Origin: Casp-actino8 sp964614655
GTDB taxonomy: Bacteria; Actinomycetota; Acidimicrobiia; Acidimicrobiales; Ilumatobacteraceae
Direction of reading: 5' to 3'
Assembly: GCA_964614655.1 (NCBI GenBank)
Contig: CAZTPF010000009.1
Location: forward strand, 4,215-68,214
Length of the DNA stretch: 64,000 bases
Position numbers and translations under genes: made by a program
The notes under the pieces: model-generated
The model's input: only the letters and a program-made list of their open reading frames with translations
Database searches by the model: none
What the model was told of the DNA's origin: nothing
In this document: piece by piece, positions 1 to 7,897 of the stretch
How positions within the stretch are numbered: position 1 is the first letter of the stretch
How the letters are laid out: every line of letters starts with the position of its first letter

Positions 1-205
1 CAATCATGTCGACAATGGCCTTCTTGTCGCGCGCGTCGAGTTCGACGGCACGAAAACGCGACGGATCGTCCAATTCGGCGACGGCCTTCTCCGCAGCGGA
101 GAGGTACAGGTCGGCGAGAACGAACTCCGTGAAGAAGGACCGGGTTTCAGCGATCGAGGCCATGGAAGCCCCGACGCCGCCTGCGCCGATCACCAGGATG
201 TTCAT
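1..205 (-). CDS. Saccharopine dehydrogenase family protein (5' part only)
   Basis: Only the first 68 codons are inside the window; the gene runs off the left edge. The start is ATG at 205. The N-terminus is a Rossmann NAD(P)-binding unit with GAGGVG at residues 7-12, followed by a second strand (VLADL) whose Asp would contact the ribose. This layout, with a DARD-type segment after the third strand, matches the NADP-binding domain of saccharopine dehydrogenase-like reductases (lysine metabolism or carboxynorspermidine-type enzymes). Substrate cannot be told from this fragment. It is divergent from the SnoaL-like gene at 280, with 74 bp between the starts. Confidence 0.8.
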   Translation of the reverse strand, partial: MNILVIGAGGVGASMASIAETRSFFTEFVLADLYLSAAEKAVAELDDPSRFRAVELDARDKKAIVDMI

Positions 206-279
206 CAGTCGTCCAATTCGTGAACGCTTCGGGAGCGAAGCGTGCTCCAGGTCTAGCCGGAGTCCTCTACGATCGCACC

Positions 280-726
280 GTGAGTCGCGACATTGACGCG
301 AGATTGAAGCGCATCGAGGGGATTCTCGAGATCCAGCAGTTGTTCGTCGACTACGGCTTGGCCCTCGACGCCGGTGACTTCGCCGCATATGCCCAGGTCT
401 TCTCCGAAAACGGTGAACTGAACCTGGGGCCCCTCGGAACAGCGATCGGCCGTCCGGCCATCCAGGAACTGATGTCACGAACCATGGACGGTCGGGTCGG
501 AACCTCGTTCCACATCGTGAGCAGCCCGCAGATCACCTTCACCGACGATGACCATGCGACGTCGCAGGTGATGTGGACGGTGGTGCATCGTCAAAAGGAC
601 GGCTCGCCGAAACTCACGATGATGGGGCGGCATGTCGACCGACTCGTCCGTGAGAACGGATCGTGGAAGATCGCGTCACGCCGGGGCCTCATCGATCTGC
701 CGAGCGAATACCGCGATCAGGGTTAG
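280..726 (+). CDS. SnoaL-like / NTF2-fold nuclear transport factor 2 family protein
   Basis: A 148-residue protein with the single SnoaL-like alpha+beta barrel domain. It opens with the family's usual helix (LKRIEGILEIQQLFVDYGLALDAGD, broken here by ordinary residues) followed by the F-x-x-x-G-E segment and ends with a W-K-I strand. Such proteins are small cyclases, isomerases, dehydratases or ligand binders; the substrate is unknown. I chose GTG at 280 rather than ATG at 220 because the 220 start adds 20 non-conserved residues and leaves almost no room for the promoter of the divergent gene ending at 205. Confidence 0.75.
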   Translation: MSRDIDARLKRIEGILEIQQLFVDYGLALDAGDFAAYAQVFSENGELNLGPLGTAIGRPAIQELMSRTMDGRVGTSFHIVSSPQITFTDDDHATSQVMWTVVHRQKDGSPKLTMMGRHVDRLVRENGSWKIASRRGLIDLPSEYRDQG

Positions 727-736
727 CGACGCGCCG

Positions 737-1135
737 TCAGCCGATCACGGTCGGTAACGCCGTCGACCAGTCACGATCGGCGTCGATGAGCTGCAACACG
801 TCGGGGTGGAAACGCTTCTCGACGAGCGACCACAACCCCGAACGAGCCGCGACCTCGGCCGTGGTCTCGAAACGACCGGTCGCTCGCCACGATTCGTGTT
901 CGTCGATCTGCAAGAAACGAGTCGCTCGCACCCACGCATCGGCATCGGATCGGTGCAACCACGACAGGAGCGAGACCATGTGCTGACCGTTCGGCACGAA
1001 GCCCATGGTGTTGGTCCACCACTCGGCACCCAACTTCTTCACGCACCACTGCGCATCGGGGTCGGCCCGTCCATCGAGGCCGTCGAGGGCGGGATGGACG
1101 ACGAGGCCATCGGAGTCGAGCGCGACGAGACTCAT
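737..1135 (-). CDS. Conserved hypothetical protein coupled to the LOG gene
   Basis: I do not recognise this 132-residue protein. It is rich in Trp and charged residues, has no signal peptide or membrane segment, and looks like a soluble cytoplasmic protein. Its ATG at 1135 overlaps the stop of the LOG-family gene in an ATGA arrangement, so the two are almost certainly translationally coupled and may work together. The reading frame continues far upstream as an antisense shadow, but the ATG at the overlap is the only start that makes sense. Confidence 0.6.
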   Translation of the reverse strand: MSLVALDSDGLVVHPALDGLDGRADPDAQWCVKKLGAEWWTNTMGFVPNGQHMVSLLSWLHRSDADAWVRATRFLQIDEHESWRATGRFETTAEVAARSGLWSLVEKRFHPDVLQLIDADRDWSTALPTVIG

Positions 1136-1890
1136 GCCGCTTTGGCCCGACTCTGCTCGCCGAGAGCACGAATGGGACGGAGTCGGTGGTACAGGCGGAA
1201 TCGTTCGACGGCATGCGACTTGATGTGGGCCATGGCCTCGTCGACGTCGTCGGTGACGAGAAGGAGGTCGAGGTCGCCGGGCGAGATCATGCCGGTGTCG
1301 TTCATGTGGTCGATCTGGGCGAGCAAGGGCTGCCAGAACTCCTTGCCCATGAGCACCACCGGGAAGTCCTGCACCTTGCCGGTCTGGATGAGGGTGAGCG
1401 ACTCGAACAGTTCGTCGACGGTGCCGAAGCCACCCGGCATCACGACGAAGGCGTACGAGTACTTCACGAGCATCATCTTGCGGACGAAGAAGTAGTTGAA
1501 GTCGATGCTCACGTCGAGATACGGATTGGGCATCTGCTCGTGCGGCAGTTCGATGTTGCAGCCGATGCTGCAACCTCCCGCTTCTTTGGCGCCGCGGTTG
1601 GCAGCCTCCATGATGCCCGGGCCTCCCCCGGTCATGACGGCGAAGCCCATGTGACTGGCCGCCGCACCCACGTCGCGGGCCAGCTGATAGTGCGGGTGAT
1701 CCTCCTGCAGTCGGGCCGAGCCGAACACGGTGATGCACGGCCCGGCGAAGTGCAGGCCTCGGAACCCACGCAGCATCTCTCGGGTGACTCGATACACCGT
1801 GCGCAACTCGCGCCGACGCAGGCGTGGACCGCCGAGGAGACGTCGGTCATGGGATTGACGAGACTTTCGACCTTCGTATTCCACGTCCAT
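1132..1890 (-). CDS. LOG family protein (TIGR00730 Rossmann fold)
   Basis: A 252-residue member of the LOG / lysine-decarboxylase-like Rossmann family. The diagnostic motifs are GGGPGIMEAANRG at about 88-100 and PGGFGTVDE at 152-160. Characterised members hydrolyse cytokinin riboside 5'-monophosphates or other nucleoside 5'-monophosphates to base and ribose 5-phosphate. Whether this bacterial member makes cytokinin or acts in nucleotide salvage is not shown. The first 40 residues are Arg-rich and less conserved. ATG at 1890 is used; the downstream hypothetical gene overlaps its stop by 4 bp. Confidence 0.88.
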   Translation of the reverse strand: MDVEYEGRKSRQSHDRRLLGGPRLRRRELRTVYRVTREMLRGFRGLHFAGPCITVFGSARLQEDHPHYQLARDVGAAASHMGFAVMTGGGPGIMEAANRGAKEAGGCSIGCNIELPHEQMPNPYLDVSIDFNYFFVRKMMLVKYSYAFVVMPGGFGTVDELFESLTLIQTGKVQDFPVVLMGKEFWQPLLAQIDHMNDTGMISPGDLDLLLVTDDVDEAMAHIKSHAVERFRLYHRLRPIRALGEQSRAKAA

Positions 1891-1961
1891 ACCGACAGCC
1901 TGCCACTTCGAGCCTCCGACGTGACTTCGCGAATCCGCCGTCCACCTGACAACCTGGGAGC

Positions 1962-2804
1962 GTGCCGAAAAAGACTCGCCTCACCGTCGCCACCGTCAAC
2001 GTGAACGGCATCCGTGCCGCCGTGAAGAACGGAATGGAGGGCTGGATCGCCGAGCGGAAACCCGACATCGTGACGATGCAGGAGGTGCGGGCTCCCGATG
2101 CGATGGTGGGTGATCTGGTGCGTCAGGTGACCGACGCCAAGTGGTCGGTCGTGCACGACGAATGCGAGTTCAAAGGTCGGGCCGGCGTCGCGGTGGCAGC
2201 CAAGAAGCCCATCTCGGCGTCACGATCGGGGCTGAAGGCGCACTCCAAGAAGAACGCCAAGGTCTACAACGACACCGGCCGCTGGATCGAGGCCGATCTC
2301 GACACCCCCGATGGCAAGGGGCTGACCGTCATCTCGGCCTACGTGCACACCGGTGACGCTGAGCAGCCCGACAAGATGAAGGAGAAGCTCGCCTTCATGT
2401 GGGCGGCCAAGGAGCGCCTCGCCTCACTGATGGCGTCGAAGCGGCACGTATTGCTCACCGGCGACTTGAACGTCGCGCACAAGGAATTCGACATCAAGAA
2501 CTGGAAGGGCAACTTGAAGAGTGCCGGCTTCCTTCCCGAAGAGCGGGTGTGGTTCGACGAGTTGTTCGACGAACTCGGATTGGTGGACGTCGCTCGTCAG
2601 CTGAGCGGTGACGGGCCGGGCCCGTATTCGTGGTGGTCGTGGCGTGGCAAGGCCTTCGACACCGACGCCGGTTGGCGCATCGACTATCACATCGCGTCGC
2701 CTGGTCTGGCCGATGCCGCCGTGGCCACATCGGTGGATCGAGCGCCGTCGTACGCCGAGCGTTGGTCGGATCACGCACCTGTCGTGGTCACGTACGCACT
2801 CTGA
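1962..2804 (+). CDS. xth: Exodeoxyribonuclease III
   Basis: A 280-residue endonuclease/exonuclease/phosphatase-fold enzyme that cleaves AP sites and removes 3' blocking groups in base-excision repair. Visible signature elements are NVNGIRAA near the N-terminus, the metal-binding Glu in TMQEVR at about 41, TGDLNVAHKEFD in the middle, and the catalytic WSDHAPVVV near the C-terminus. The start is GTG at 1962, giving the family's usual short N-terminus before the first beta strand. It is divergent from the LOG gene and its 3' end overlaps the convergent membrane-protein gene by 34 bp. Confidence 0.93.
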   Translation: MPKKTRLTVATVNVNGIRAAVKNGMEGWIAERKPDIVTMQEVRAPDAMVGDLVRQVTDAKWSVVHDECEFKGRAGVAVAAKKPISASRSGLKAHSKKNAKVYNDTGRWIEADLDTPDGKGLTVISAYVHTGDAEQPDKMKEKLAFMWAAKERLASLMASKRHVLLTGDLNVAHKEFDIKNWKGNLKSAGFLPEERVWFDELFDELGLVDVARQLSGDGPGPYSWWSWRGKAFDTDAGWRIDYHIASPGLADAAVATSVDRAPSYAERWSDHAPVVVTYAL

Positions 2805-3700
2805 CGCTGTCGCTTCACTGCGAAGGCGGTGAACACGAGCCCGGCCACTCCCACCGCGACGATCGCCACTCCCTGCAGCAGATCGTTGTCGATGTTGTTG
2901 GTGAGGTACACCACGATGGCGATCACCGTGACCGCTGAACCGCCGATGATCTGCTCGATGCGATTCCACTGCATGCCGGTCCAGAGCAACAGGGCGCCGA
3001 TGCCGAGGGCGGGCAGGAGGCCGTCGAGCCCCGAGTATTCGTCGAGCCACTGCGGGACCGACGAGAACACCGTGACCACACCGGCGATACGGATGAGGAT
3101 CGCTGCTCCGTAATCGCCTTGGCCGAGTCCGATCAGGAGTGAGCCGCCGATGAGGAACGGGATGGCACCAACTCCGAAGTCGAGATTCGCCCATTCGACG
3201 ATGCCGCCGCACACCGCCATGGTGGACGGAATGACGATGATCGCCGACGAGAACTCCGTGAAGCGAACACGGAGAAGGGCCCACACCACACCGAGCGCTC
3301 CCCCACTCACGGCGATGATCGCGCCGTCGATGTCTGCATTGCTGAGAAACATTGCACCGCCGGCGACGAGAGCACCAAGCGACACGATCTCGCAGAACTC
3401 ACCGGCTCGACGTCGCCATCCCTCGTGACGCCACAACTGGAAGGCGATCACACCGAACACTGCCGAGGCGGCGAGGAGTGAGGACGCGATGATCGTCTCG
3501 GACGCCTCCTCGAACAAGGCCACCACCACACGGATGAGGCCGACACCGATCACCAGGACAGCGATGTACGACAGCAGTTCCCGCCACATGATCTTGAAAC
3601 GCGGGGCGTTGAGAATTTCGTCGGCTTCGGTGAACGACAGGCGGTGGCTGGCCACCATCTGGTCGACCACTTCGCGCTGGGTTCTGATCTCCATCGTCAT
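2771..3700 (-). CDS. Polytopic membrane protein of unknown function
   Basis: A 309-residue integral membrane protein with a soluble N-terminal stretch of about 40 residues (rich in charged residues, ending LNAPRFKIMW) and then eight to ten closely packed hydrophobic helices. The overall plan, a short helical N-terminal segment followed by many short helices, recalls DUF2157-type proteins, but I cannot assign it firmly. The ATG at 3700 has a near-perfect Shine-Dalgarno GGAGGT five bases upstream, which decides the start. The 3' end overlaps xth by 34 bp. Confidence 0.7.
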   Translation of the reverse strand: MTMEIRTQREVVDQMVASHRLSFTEADEILNAPRFKIMWRELLSYIAVLVIGVGLIRVVVALFEEASETIIASSLLAASAVFGVIAFQLWRHEGWRRRAGEFCEIVSLGALVAGGAMFLSNADIDGAIIAVSGGALGVVWALLRVRFTEFSSAIIVIPSTMAVCGGIVEWANLDFGVGAIPFLIGGSLLIGLGQGDYGAAILIRIAGVVTVFSSVPQWLDEYSGLDGLLPALGIGALLLWTGMQWNRIEQIIGGSAVTVIAIVVYLTNNIDNDLLQGVAIVAVGVAGLVFTAFAVKRQRQSAYVTTTGA

Positions 3701-3778
3701 GATGCACCTCCGATCAGCGCACTGTGGCAGTGGCGCGAGCGAACAAGGTGTCAGGATTGACGAAAAGTGGCAGTCGTA

Positions 3779-4135
3779 CTAGGTACGGTTCGACTGCCGG
3801 TAGCTGCGATACACGGCGAGCAGGGCGTCCTTTTGCTCGTCGGTGAGATCGGGGTCGGCGGCGATCGCCGTTTCGGTGGACGACGACACTGATTCAGCGT
3901 CGTCGAGCATGCCGGCCCGTTCGAGAAGCTCTTCGGCCGACACATTGAGGGCCTTCGCGATCGAGCGGACCACACGAACGGAAGGTTCGTGCAGTCCGCG
4001 TTCGATCTGCGACAGGTACGGATTCGACACCTGCGCGAGCTCCGACAACTGCCGAAGACTCATCTTGGCAAGTTGACGTTGGTGTCGGATGGCCGACCCG
4101 AGTGCGCCGAGTCGGCGCTCCCAGTCGTCAGCCAC
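3779..4135 (-). CDS. XRE-family helix-turn-helix regulator next to HBHA-like gene
   Basis: A 118-residue protein with a Cro/C1-type HTH at about residues 15-70 (MSLRQLSELAQVSNPYLSQIERG and a following SAEELLERAG helix) and an acidic tail. In mycobacteria a regulator with this same VSNPYLSQIERGL core sits beside hbhA, the heparin-binding haemagglutinin gene. Here it follows an HBHA-like gene by 3 bp on the same strand, so I infer an operon and a regulator of that locus or a global lipid/stress regulator. The start is GTG at 4135. The gene pair order is reversed relative to the mycobacterial one as I remember it. Confidence 0.85.
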   Translation of the reverse strand: MADDWERRLGALGSAIRHQRQLAKMSLRQLSELAQVSNPYLSQIERGLHEPSVRVVRSIAKALNVSAEELLERAGMLDDAESVSSSTETAIAADPDLTDEQKDALLAVYRSYRQSNRT

Positions 4136-4138
4136 GAA

Positions 4139-4519
4139 TCAGGCCGAAGCCGAAGCAGCCGGCTTGGCCGATGCCTTCTTGGCGCTGGCCTTCTTCGAAC
4201 CGGCCTTCTTCGTCGACTTCTTGGCGGCCGGCTTCACGGCCGGCTTGCCAGCCACGGTGCGGGCGGCCTTGGTCACGAAATCGGCCTGGAGGTGGAGGAT
4301 CGACTTGGCGAACTCGACGTTCTTCTCGACGGCGGTCTCGATGACGGCCGGCACCGGAACGGTGGGGAGATCGACCTTCGGGACCCGAGCCGAGACGGTG
4401 GCCTTGGCCAGGTCGGAGGCGGAGCGAACCGTGGTGACACCCTTTTCGAGGGCCTTCAGGGCTCGTTCGTTGTTGCGCTCGATGCGCTCGATGACGGTGG
4501 TGCGGGAAAGTGTCTTCAT
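4139..4519 (-). CDS. HBHA/phasin-like protein with Lys-Ala-rich C-terminal tail
   Basis: A 126-residue protein with an amphipathic helical N-terminal two thirds (about residues 1-85, likely coiled coil) and a C-terminal tail built from Lys-Ala-Pro/Ser units resembling histone H1. This architecture is shared by mycobacterial heparin-binding haemagglutinin and by PhaF-type phasins that bind DNA and lipid or polyester granules. The partner XRE gene starts 3 bp downstream. Role here, granule association, nucleoid binding or adhesion, is inference. ATG at 4519 is chosen; a longer frame upstream has no support. Confidence 0.7.
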   Translation of the reverse strand: MKTLSRTTVIERIERNNERALKALEKGVTTVRSASDLAKATVSARVPKVDLPTVPVPAVIETAVEKNVEFAKSILHLQADFVTKAARTVAGKPAVKPAAKKSTKKAGSKKASAKKASAKPAASASA

Positions 4520-4575
4520 GACCCGAACCCTACCAAGCACTGCTTGATTTACTTAGCGGAGGTGTGTGTGGCTCG

Positions 4576-5106
4576 TCACAGTTGGCCGGCGAGTCGAGTG
4601 ATCCGTGGGTCGCCCTCGCTCAGGACCGACGCCAGTCGTCGACTCGCAACTCCGCGGTCCAGGGTTCCCGATGCAGTCATCTCGTCGATGTCGACCCAGT
4701 CCTTCGGCCGATCGAACATCGCCTTGAAGACCGCCAGATCTTCAGCGGCCAGGATGCGCACCGATCGACCAGCGAATTCCACCGTACGACAACGGCGCGC
4801 CACGTCGTCGTGGAAGTCGGAAACGGCGAAGAACACGTCGACCGGTGTGTCGTCCCACCAGAGCCGTACCTGATCGTCGTCCACGACCGCTTTTCGATCA
4901 GACGATGTGCACGCCACACCATCGGGCAGAGCGGCAAACACTCGATCGACCTCCGTCGACCGCACGAAGACGTTCACGTCGATGTCGCGCGTTCCCCGTG
5001 GTTCTTCGGTGGCATACGCAAGAGCGAACGCCCCACCGAACGCCCACTCGATCGACGATGTCTCGAGCGCATCGGCAATGGCAATGATGCGGTCGACGAG
5101 ATTCAT
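4576..5106 (-). CDS. AbiEii/MNT-type nucleotidyltransferase, probable toxin of a TA pair
   Basis: A 176-residue polymerase-beta-fold nucleotidyltransferase. The core is GGAFALAYA at about 24-32 followed by RGTRDIDV, giving the Gly-Gly and the two metal-binding aspartates (about 41 and 43); a third acidic residue lies in PVDVFF near residue 90. Related AbiEii and MenT-type proteins inactivate tRNA or transfer nucleotides to serine/tRNA and are toxins. The ATG overlaps the stop of the upstream HTH gene by 4 bp. Toxicity is inferred from fold and operon, not shown. Confidence 0.75.
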   Translation of the reverse strand: MNLVDRIIAIADALETSSIEWAFGGAFALAYATEEPRGTRDIDVNVFVRSTEVDRVFAALPDGVACTSSDRKAVVDDDQVRLWWDDTPVDVFFAVSDFHDDVARRCRTVEFAGRSVRILAAEDLAVFKAMFDRPKDWVDIDEMTASGTLDRGVASRRLASVLSEGDPRITRLAGQL

Positions 5107-5393
5107 GCCAGTCGAGCTTTCGCCAGTGGACGCGGGCGATACGGGAGGGCCTCGGCGAGCCGCAGGACCTCGGCCAGTTTGCGACCCTGTTCGACCGGAT
5201 CGAGCCTTCTCACGAATCGGATCTCGAACCCCAGAGCCTCAATCATGCGCCCGACGACGTCGAGGGACGGCTGACGGCGACCGCACTCGTATGCGCTCAC
5301 CACTGTGCTCGGGATACCCACTCGCCGGGCGACCTCGGCCTGGGTGAGGCCAGCCTTCGTCCGCAGATCCCGCAGGGTGGAGCCGTCGAACAT
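5103..5393 (-). CDS. XRE-family HTH protein, probable antitoxin
   Basis: A 96-residue protein with a Cro/C1 HTH occupying roughly residues 5-58 (LRTKAGLTQAEVARRVG, then STVVSAYECGRRQPS) and a helical C-terminal part that probably contacts the nucleotidyltransferase. It is the first gene of a two-gene operon, overlapping the nucleotidyltransferase by ATGA. ATG at 5393 is chosen because it puts the HTH at the usual distance from the N-terminus; an upstream extension would run through the operator-like palindrome at 5417-5428. Autoregulation through that palindrome is inferred. Confidence 0.75.
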   Translation of the reverse strand: MFDGSTLRDLRTKAGLTQAEVARRVGIPSTVVSAYECGRRQPSLDVVGRMIEALGFEIRFVRRLDPVEQGRKLAEVLRLAEALPYRPRPLAKARLA

Positions 5394-5416
5394 GGGCTCA
5401 CCATATCCGCCAACTA

Positions 5417-5428
5417 AGCGGATCCGCT
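5417..5428. promoter_or_regulatory. Perfect 12-bp palindrome, candidate operator of the TA-like pair
   Basis: AGCGGATCCGCT reads the same on both strands and lies 24-35 bp before the ATG of the XRE gene, directly after the stop codon of the nucleoside hydrolase. A further copy of the GCGGAT half-site occurs at 5404-5409, between the palindrome and the start. A loop-less palindrome is a poor terminator but a typical dimer binding site, so autoregulation by the XRE protein is the simplest reading. Confidence 0.5.
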
Positions 5429-6297
5429 CAGAAGAGGCGGAGTAGGGCCTGACGCGCCCCTTCGGCATCCAGGTCGGTCACCACCTGAATCGGAGACCCC
5501 TCATCCGGAGTCCCGGTGACCCGGCCCTCGGCGTCCAGCTCCACCGCCATAGGGGTCAGGGTGAAATGCTCCGGCTCAACAGCCACCAGCAGCGCCAACG
5601 GATCGTGGGCCGGACTGCGATCGTTTGGCATCCCCTCCCGCAACGTCGACAACCACCGCCAAAAGATGCGGGACTGTTCGGCGATCAACGACCCGATGGA
5701 GTGCTCGGCGCCAATCCGGTCGATGTCGATCTCGTGCAGGAACACCCGCAAGGTCTGATCAAGAGGGACGACCGTGATCGGCGCACCTGAGCGCAGCACG
5801 ATGTCGGTCGCCACCACGTCGGACGCAAAGTTGTGTTCGGGCCAGCCACTACGGAACTCCCCACCCATCACGATGAGGCGCTTCAGATTGCGAGCGAAGT
5901 CGGGGTCTCGGCGAATCGCCTCGGCGATGTTGGTGAGTGGACCGATGGCCAGAATCTCGAGAGTTCCAGGAGGGGACGCAGCCAGTTCCACCAGAACGTC
6001 GACCGCATCACCTGACGAATACGTCGCATCGGAGATTCCCGGTACACCCGCCCCTTCGTGGCCGGCCCACAACACCGACTTACCGCTCATCGGTTGTTCG
6101 CGACCTCGAAACACGGAAACGTCGAGACCCATCCCCTGAAGAGCGACCGAAGCCAGGCGAGCGCGCACATCCGTGTTGCCATAAACGATCGTGACTGCTT
6201 CGAGGCTCACGTCGACCAGGTTTGGCACCATGGCGAGAGTCCACAGGTCGTCGACGTCGGTGCCGATATCGGTGTCGATGACGAGACGACGAGTCAC
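5428..6297 (-). CDS. Nucleoside hydrolase (inosine-uridine preferring family)
   Basis: A 289-residue nucleoside hydrolase, which splits the N-glycosidic bond of ribonucleosides for base salvage. The calcium-binding N-terminal motif DTDIGTDVDD is at about 8-17, the mid motif IGPLTNIAEA follows, and the C-terminal catalytic pair is in the AHDPLALL segment. Nucleoside specificity cannot be read. I use GTG at 6297, five codons before the first beta strand; the only longer start is a TTG at 6345 that lies in the T-run of the tRNA terminator and is unlikely to be used. Confidence 0.88.
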   Translation of the reverse strand: MTRRLVIDTDIGTDVDDLWTLAMVPNLVDVSLEAVTIVYGNTDVRARLASVALQGMGLDVSVFRGREQPMSGKSVLWAGHEGAGVPGISDATYSSGDAVDVLVELAASPPGTLEILAIGPLTNIAEAIRRDPDFARNLKRLIVMGGEFRSGWPEHNFASDVVATDIVLRSGAPITVVPLDQTLRVFLHEIDIDRIGAEHSIGSLIAEQSRIFWRWLSTLREGMPNDRSPAHDPLALLVAVEPEHFTLTPMAVELDAEGRVTGTPDEGSPIQVVTDLDAEGARQALLRLF

Positions 6298-6348
6298 CGA
6301 CGAAGTCTCGCCGATCGTCAGAGATCGGGGATTGATCCACAGCAAAGG

Positions 6349-6376
6349 AAAATGCCGCCCCGAAGGACGGCATTTT
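6349..6376 (-). terminator. Rho-independent terminator of tRNA-fMet
   Basis: Read on the minus strand, AAAATGCCGTCC and GGGCGGCATTTT form a 12-bp stem (one G-T pair) closed by a TTCG tetraloop on a C-G pair, the most stable RNA tetraloop. A T-rich stretch follows. It starts 5 bp after the CCA end of the tRNA. Because the outer stem is A4/T4, it can also work for transcripts arriving from the other strand. Confidence 0.85.
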
Positions 6377-6381
6377 CACAT

Positions 6382-6458
<77 letters not shown>

Positions 6459-6471
6459 GCGAAGACTTGTG

Positions 6472-6500
6472 AGTGTAGGAGTGGGATCGTTCAGCGCCAA
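6472..6500 (-). promoter_or_regulatory. Promoter of tRNA-fMet
   Basis: On the minus strand TTGGCG (-35, at 6495-6500) and TACACT (-10, at 6472-6477) are separated by exactly 17 bp and place the transcription start about 7 bp before the mature 5' end of the tRNA. This fits a vegetative sigma-70 type promoter. It sits between the tRNA and the end of the PCuAC gene. Confidence 0.55.
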
Positions 6501-6510
6501 CCCTCAGGCG

Positions 6511-6960
6511 TCATCCTGCCCTGTCGCCTACCCCAACGGTCAGAGTCCGAACGTTGCCCGAGTCGAACGACAGGGTCACTTCCACGGACTGCCCCGTCGT
6601 CAAGGGCGATGCCAGACCCACCAATTGCACGTAATGGCTGCCGGGTTCGAAGTCGACCCAGGTGTTGGCCGGAACGCCCACGTACTCGATGTCGTCTTCC
6701 AACTCGCCATTGCGCTCGAGCACCTGGTGCACCACCGCCGCCTCGGCGACGAACGACGACACGGCAGCCGACAGCAAGACATCGTCCACCGGGCTCGCCA
6801 CTCGGAAGTACATGTCGGAGGTGTCGGAACCTTCAGCCGTCGGCTCGATCCATGCCTTCTCGATGGTGAGCGTCGACACCGATGCCTTCGACGAGTCGTC
6901 GGATCCACAGGCCGCCAGCAACATGAGCCCGGCGGTCAGGACGATGATCGACTTCTTCAT
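6511..6960 (-). CDS. PCuAC-domain copper chaperone lipoprotein
   Basis: A 149-residue secreted lipoprotein: MKKS start, hydrophobic stretch and lipobox LLAACGS with the lipidated Cys near residue 18, then one PCu(A)C domain. PCuAC proteins carry Cu(I) in the periplasm or outer face and help metallate cytochrome oxidase. Of the usual metal motif (a Met, a His and a His-x-Met), the first Met (DMYF) and His (VVHQ) are present, but the final site reads HYV instead of H-x-M, so copper binding may be weakened. ATG 6960 has a strong SD (GGAGGAAG). It follows the MTA/SAH nucleosidase by 23 bp in the same direction. Confidence 0.82.
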   Translation of the reverse strand: MKKSIIVLTAGLMLLAACGSDDSSKASVSTLTIEKAWIEPTAEGSDTSDMYFRVASPVDDVLLSAAVSSFVAEAAVVHQVLERNGELEDDIEYVGVPANTWVDFEPGSHYVQLVGLASPLTTGQSVEVTLSFDSGNVRTLTVGVGDRAG

Positions 6961-6983
6961 GATTCTTCCTCCATCGTTGTCGT

Positions 6984-7709
6984 TCAACTCAGTTCGGCGA
7001 TCTCGCGGGCGATACACCAGTCGAGAACACTCACCAGTGTGTCGGCCAGACGCGCCGAGGCCACTTTCAGGTTGGCCGTGAACTGCTCGGCAGTCGCCGT
7101 GTGATGATCGACCAGGTCGGTGATCGCTTTCACCGCCATGAACGGTACGGACATCTGTTCACAGACGTACCCCACGGCGGCGGCTTCCATGTCCTTCACG
7201 CATGCACCCGACGCCGCGATCATGGCCCGGTCGTCGTCGTTCTCATCGAGGGAGTTGCTGGTGGTCACCACACCGGTCTTCAACCCGAGCGACCGCGCCA
7301 TCGTGCGGGCGCTCACTACCGGGTAGGCGCCGATGCCGTAGGCCTCGAAACCTTCGAGGGCGATCCGTCGATCGTGATGCACCACCTGCCCGTCGCTCAC
7401 GTACACGTCACCCACCTCTCCCCCGCATCGCTGCCATCCGCCGGCCGTCCCGGCCGAGATCACGAGTTCGGGTGCGAACGCGGTGATCGTGGAATAGGTC
7501 GTCAGAGCGGCCGCTTCGGTTCCGATCGAATCGACACCGAAGCGACGATCCCGGCCGTTGATCGCCACCCGCACCTCGGCACCATGACGCTCGGCATCGA
7601 ACCAGCGTGTCACCAAGGGGCTCGGACTCGTGACCGACCGCGCATCGAGGGTCGACAAGATGGGCGCGGCCTCGGCCGCCATCGCCATCACCACCGCAAT
7701 TCGACGCAC
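6984..7709 (-). CDS. 5'-methylthioadenosine / S-adenosylhomocysteine nucleosidase-like protein
   Basis: A 241-residue phosphorylase-superfamily nucleosidase. The N-terminal strand RRIAVVMAMAAEAAP matches the start of MTA/SAH nucleosidases; a GTAGG segment follows the central strands and the catalytic region KDMEAAAVGYVCE supplies the Met-Glu pair that binds the ribose. The enzyme recycles MTA and SAH by cleaving adenine off. GTG at 7709 starts the first strand properly. Its start faces that of the plus-strand gene at 7716 with only 6 bp between, so at least one promoter lies within the other's coding region. It heads a two-gene operon with the PCuAC gene. Confidence 0.85.
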   Translation of the reverse strand: MRRIAVVMAMAAEAAPILSTLDARSVTSPSPLVTRWFDAERHGAEVRVAINGRDRRFGVDSIGTEAAALTTYSTITAFAPELVISAGTAGGWQRCGGEVGDVYVSDGQVVHHDRRIALEGFEAYGIGAYPVVSARTMARSLGLKTGVVTTSNSLDENDDDRAMIAASGACVKDMEAAAVGYVCEQMSVPFMAVKAITDLVDHHTATAEQFTANLKVASARLADTLVSVLDWCIAREIAELS

Positions 7710-7715
7710 GTTTCC

Positions 7716-7897
7716 ATGGTAGATGCGCACGCCGTCACCATCGTCGACGACTACCGTACGGCCGTGGCCCTGTTCAAGAAGTCGAAAAAGGCACGCCAAG
7801 CCGAGCTCGACGAGATGCGCAACCAGATTCGCGATCTCACGTCCCAACTCGCCGCCCTCACGTCGTCACAGGCCGCATCATCGGGCCAGATCGACGA
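7716..7897 (+). CDS. Small coiled-coil protein, truncated by assembly gap
   Basis: About 60 codons are visible before the 100-N gap. The peptide is strongly charged (FKKSKKARQAELDEMRNQ) and has a heptad-like pattern of Leu/Ile after residue 33, suggesting a coiled coil. Codon third positions are GC-rich in this frame, which supports coding on the plus strand rather than as a continuation of the UPF0182 gene. The start may be ATG 7716 or the downstream GTG at 7764, since 7716 is only 6 bp from the divergent start at 7709. No family assignment. Confidence 0.5.

Noticed and set aside
6297..6345. TTG start at 6345 for the nucleoside hydrolase
   Set aside because: It lies in the T-tract of the tRNA terminator and adds 16 non-conserved residues.
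7751..7897. Minus-strand continuation of UPF0182 to the left of the gap
   Set aside because: Reading on that strand gives low-complexity sequence; the plus-strand frame has good codon bias, so the UPF0182 C-terminus lies inside the gap.
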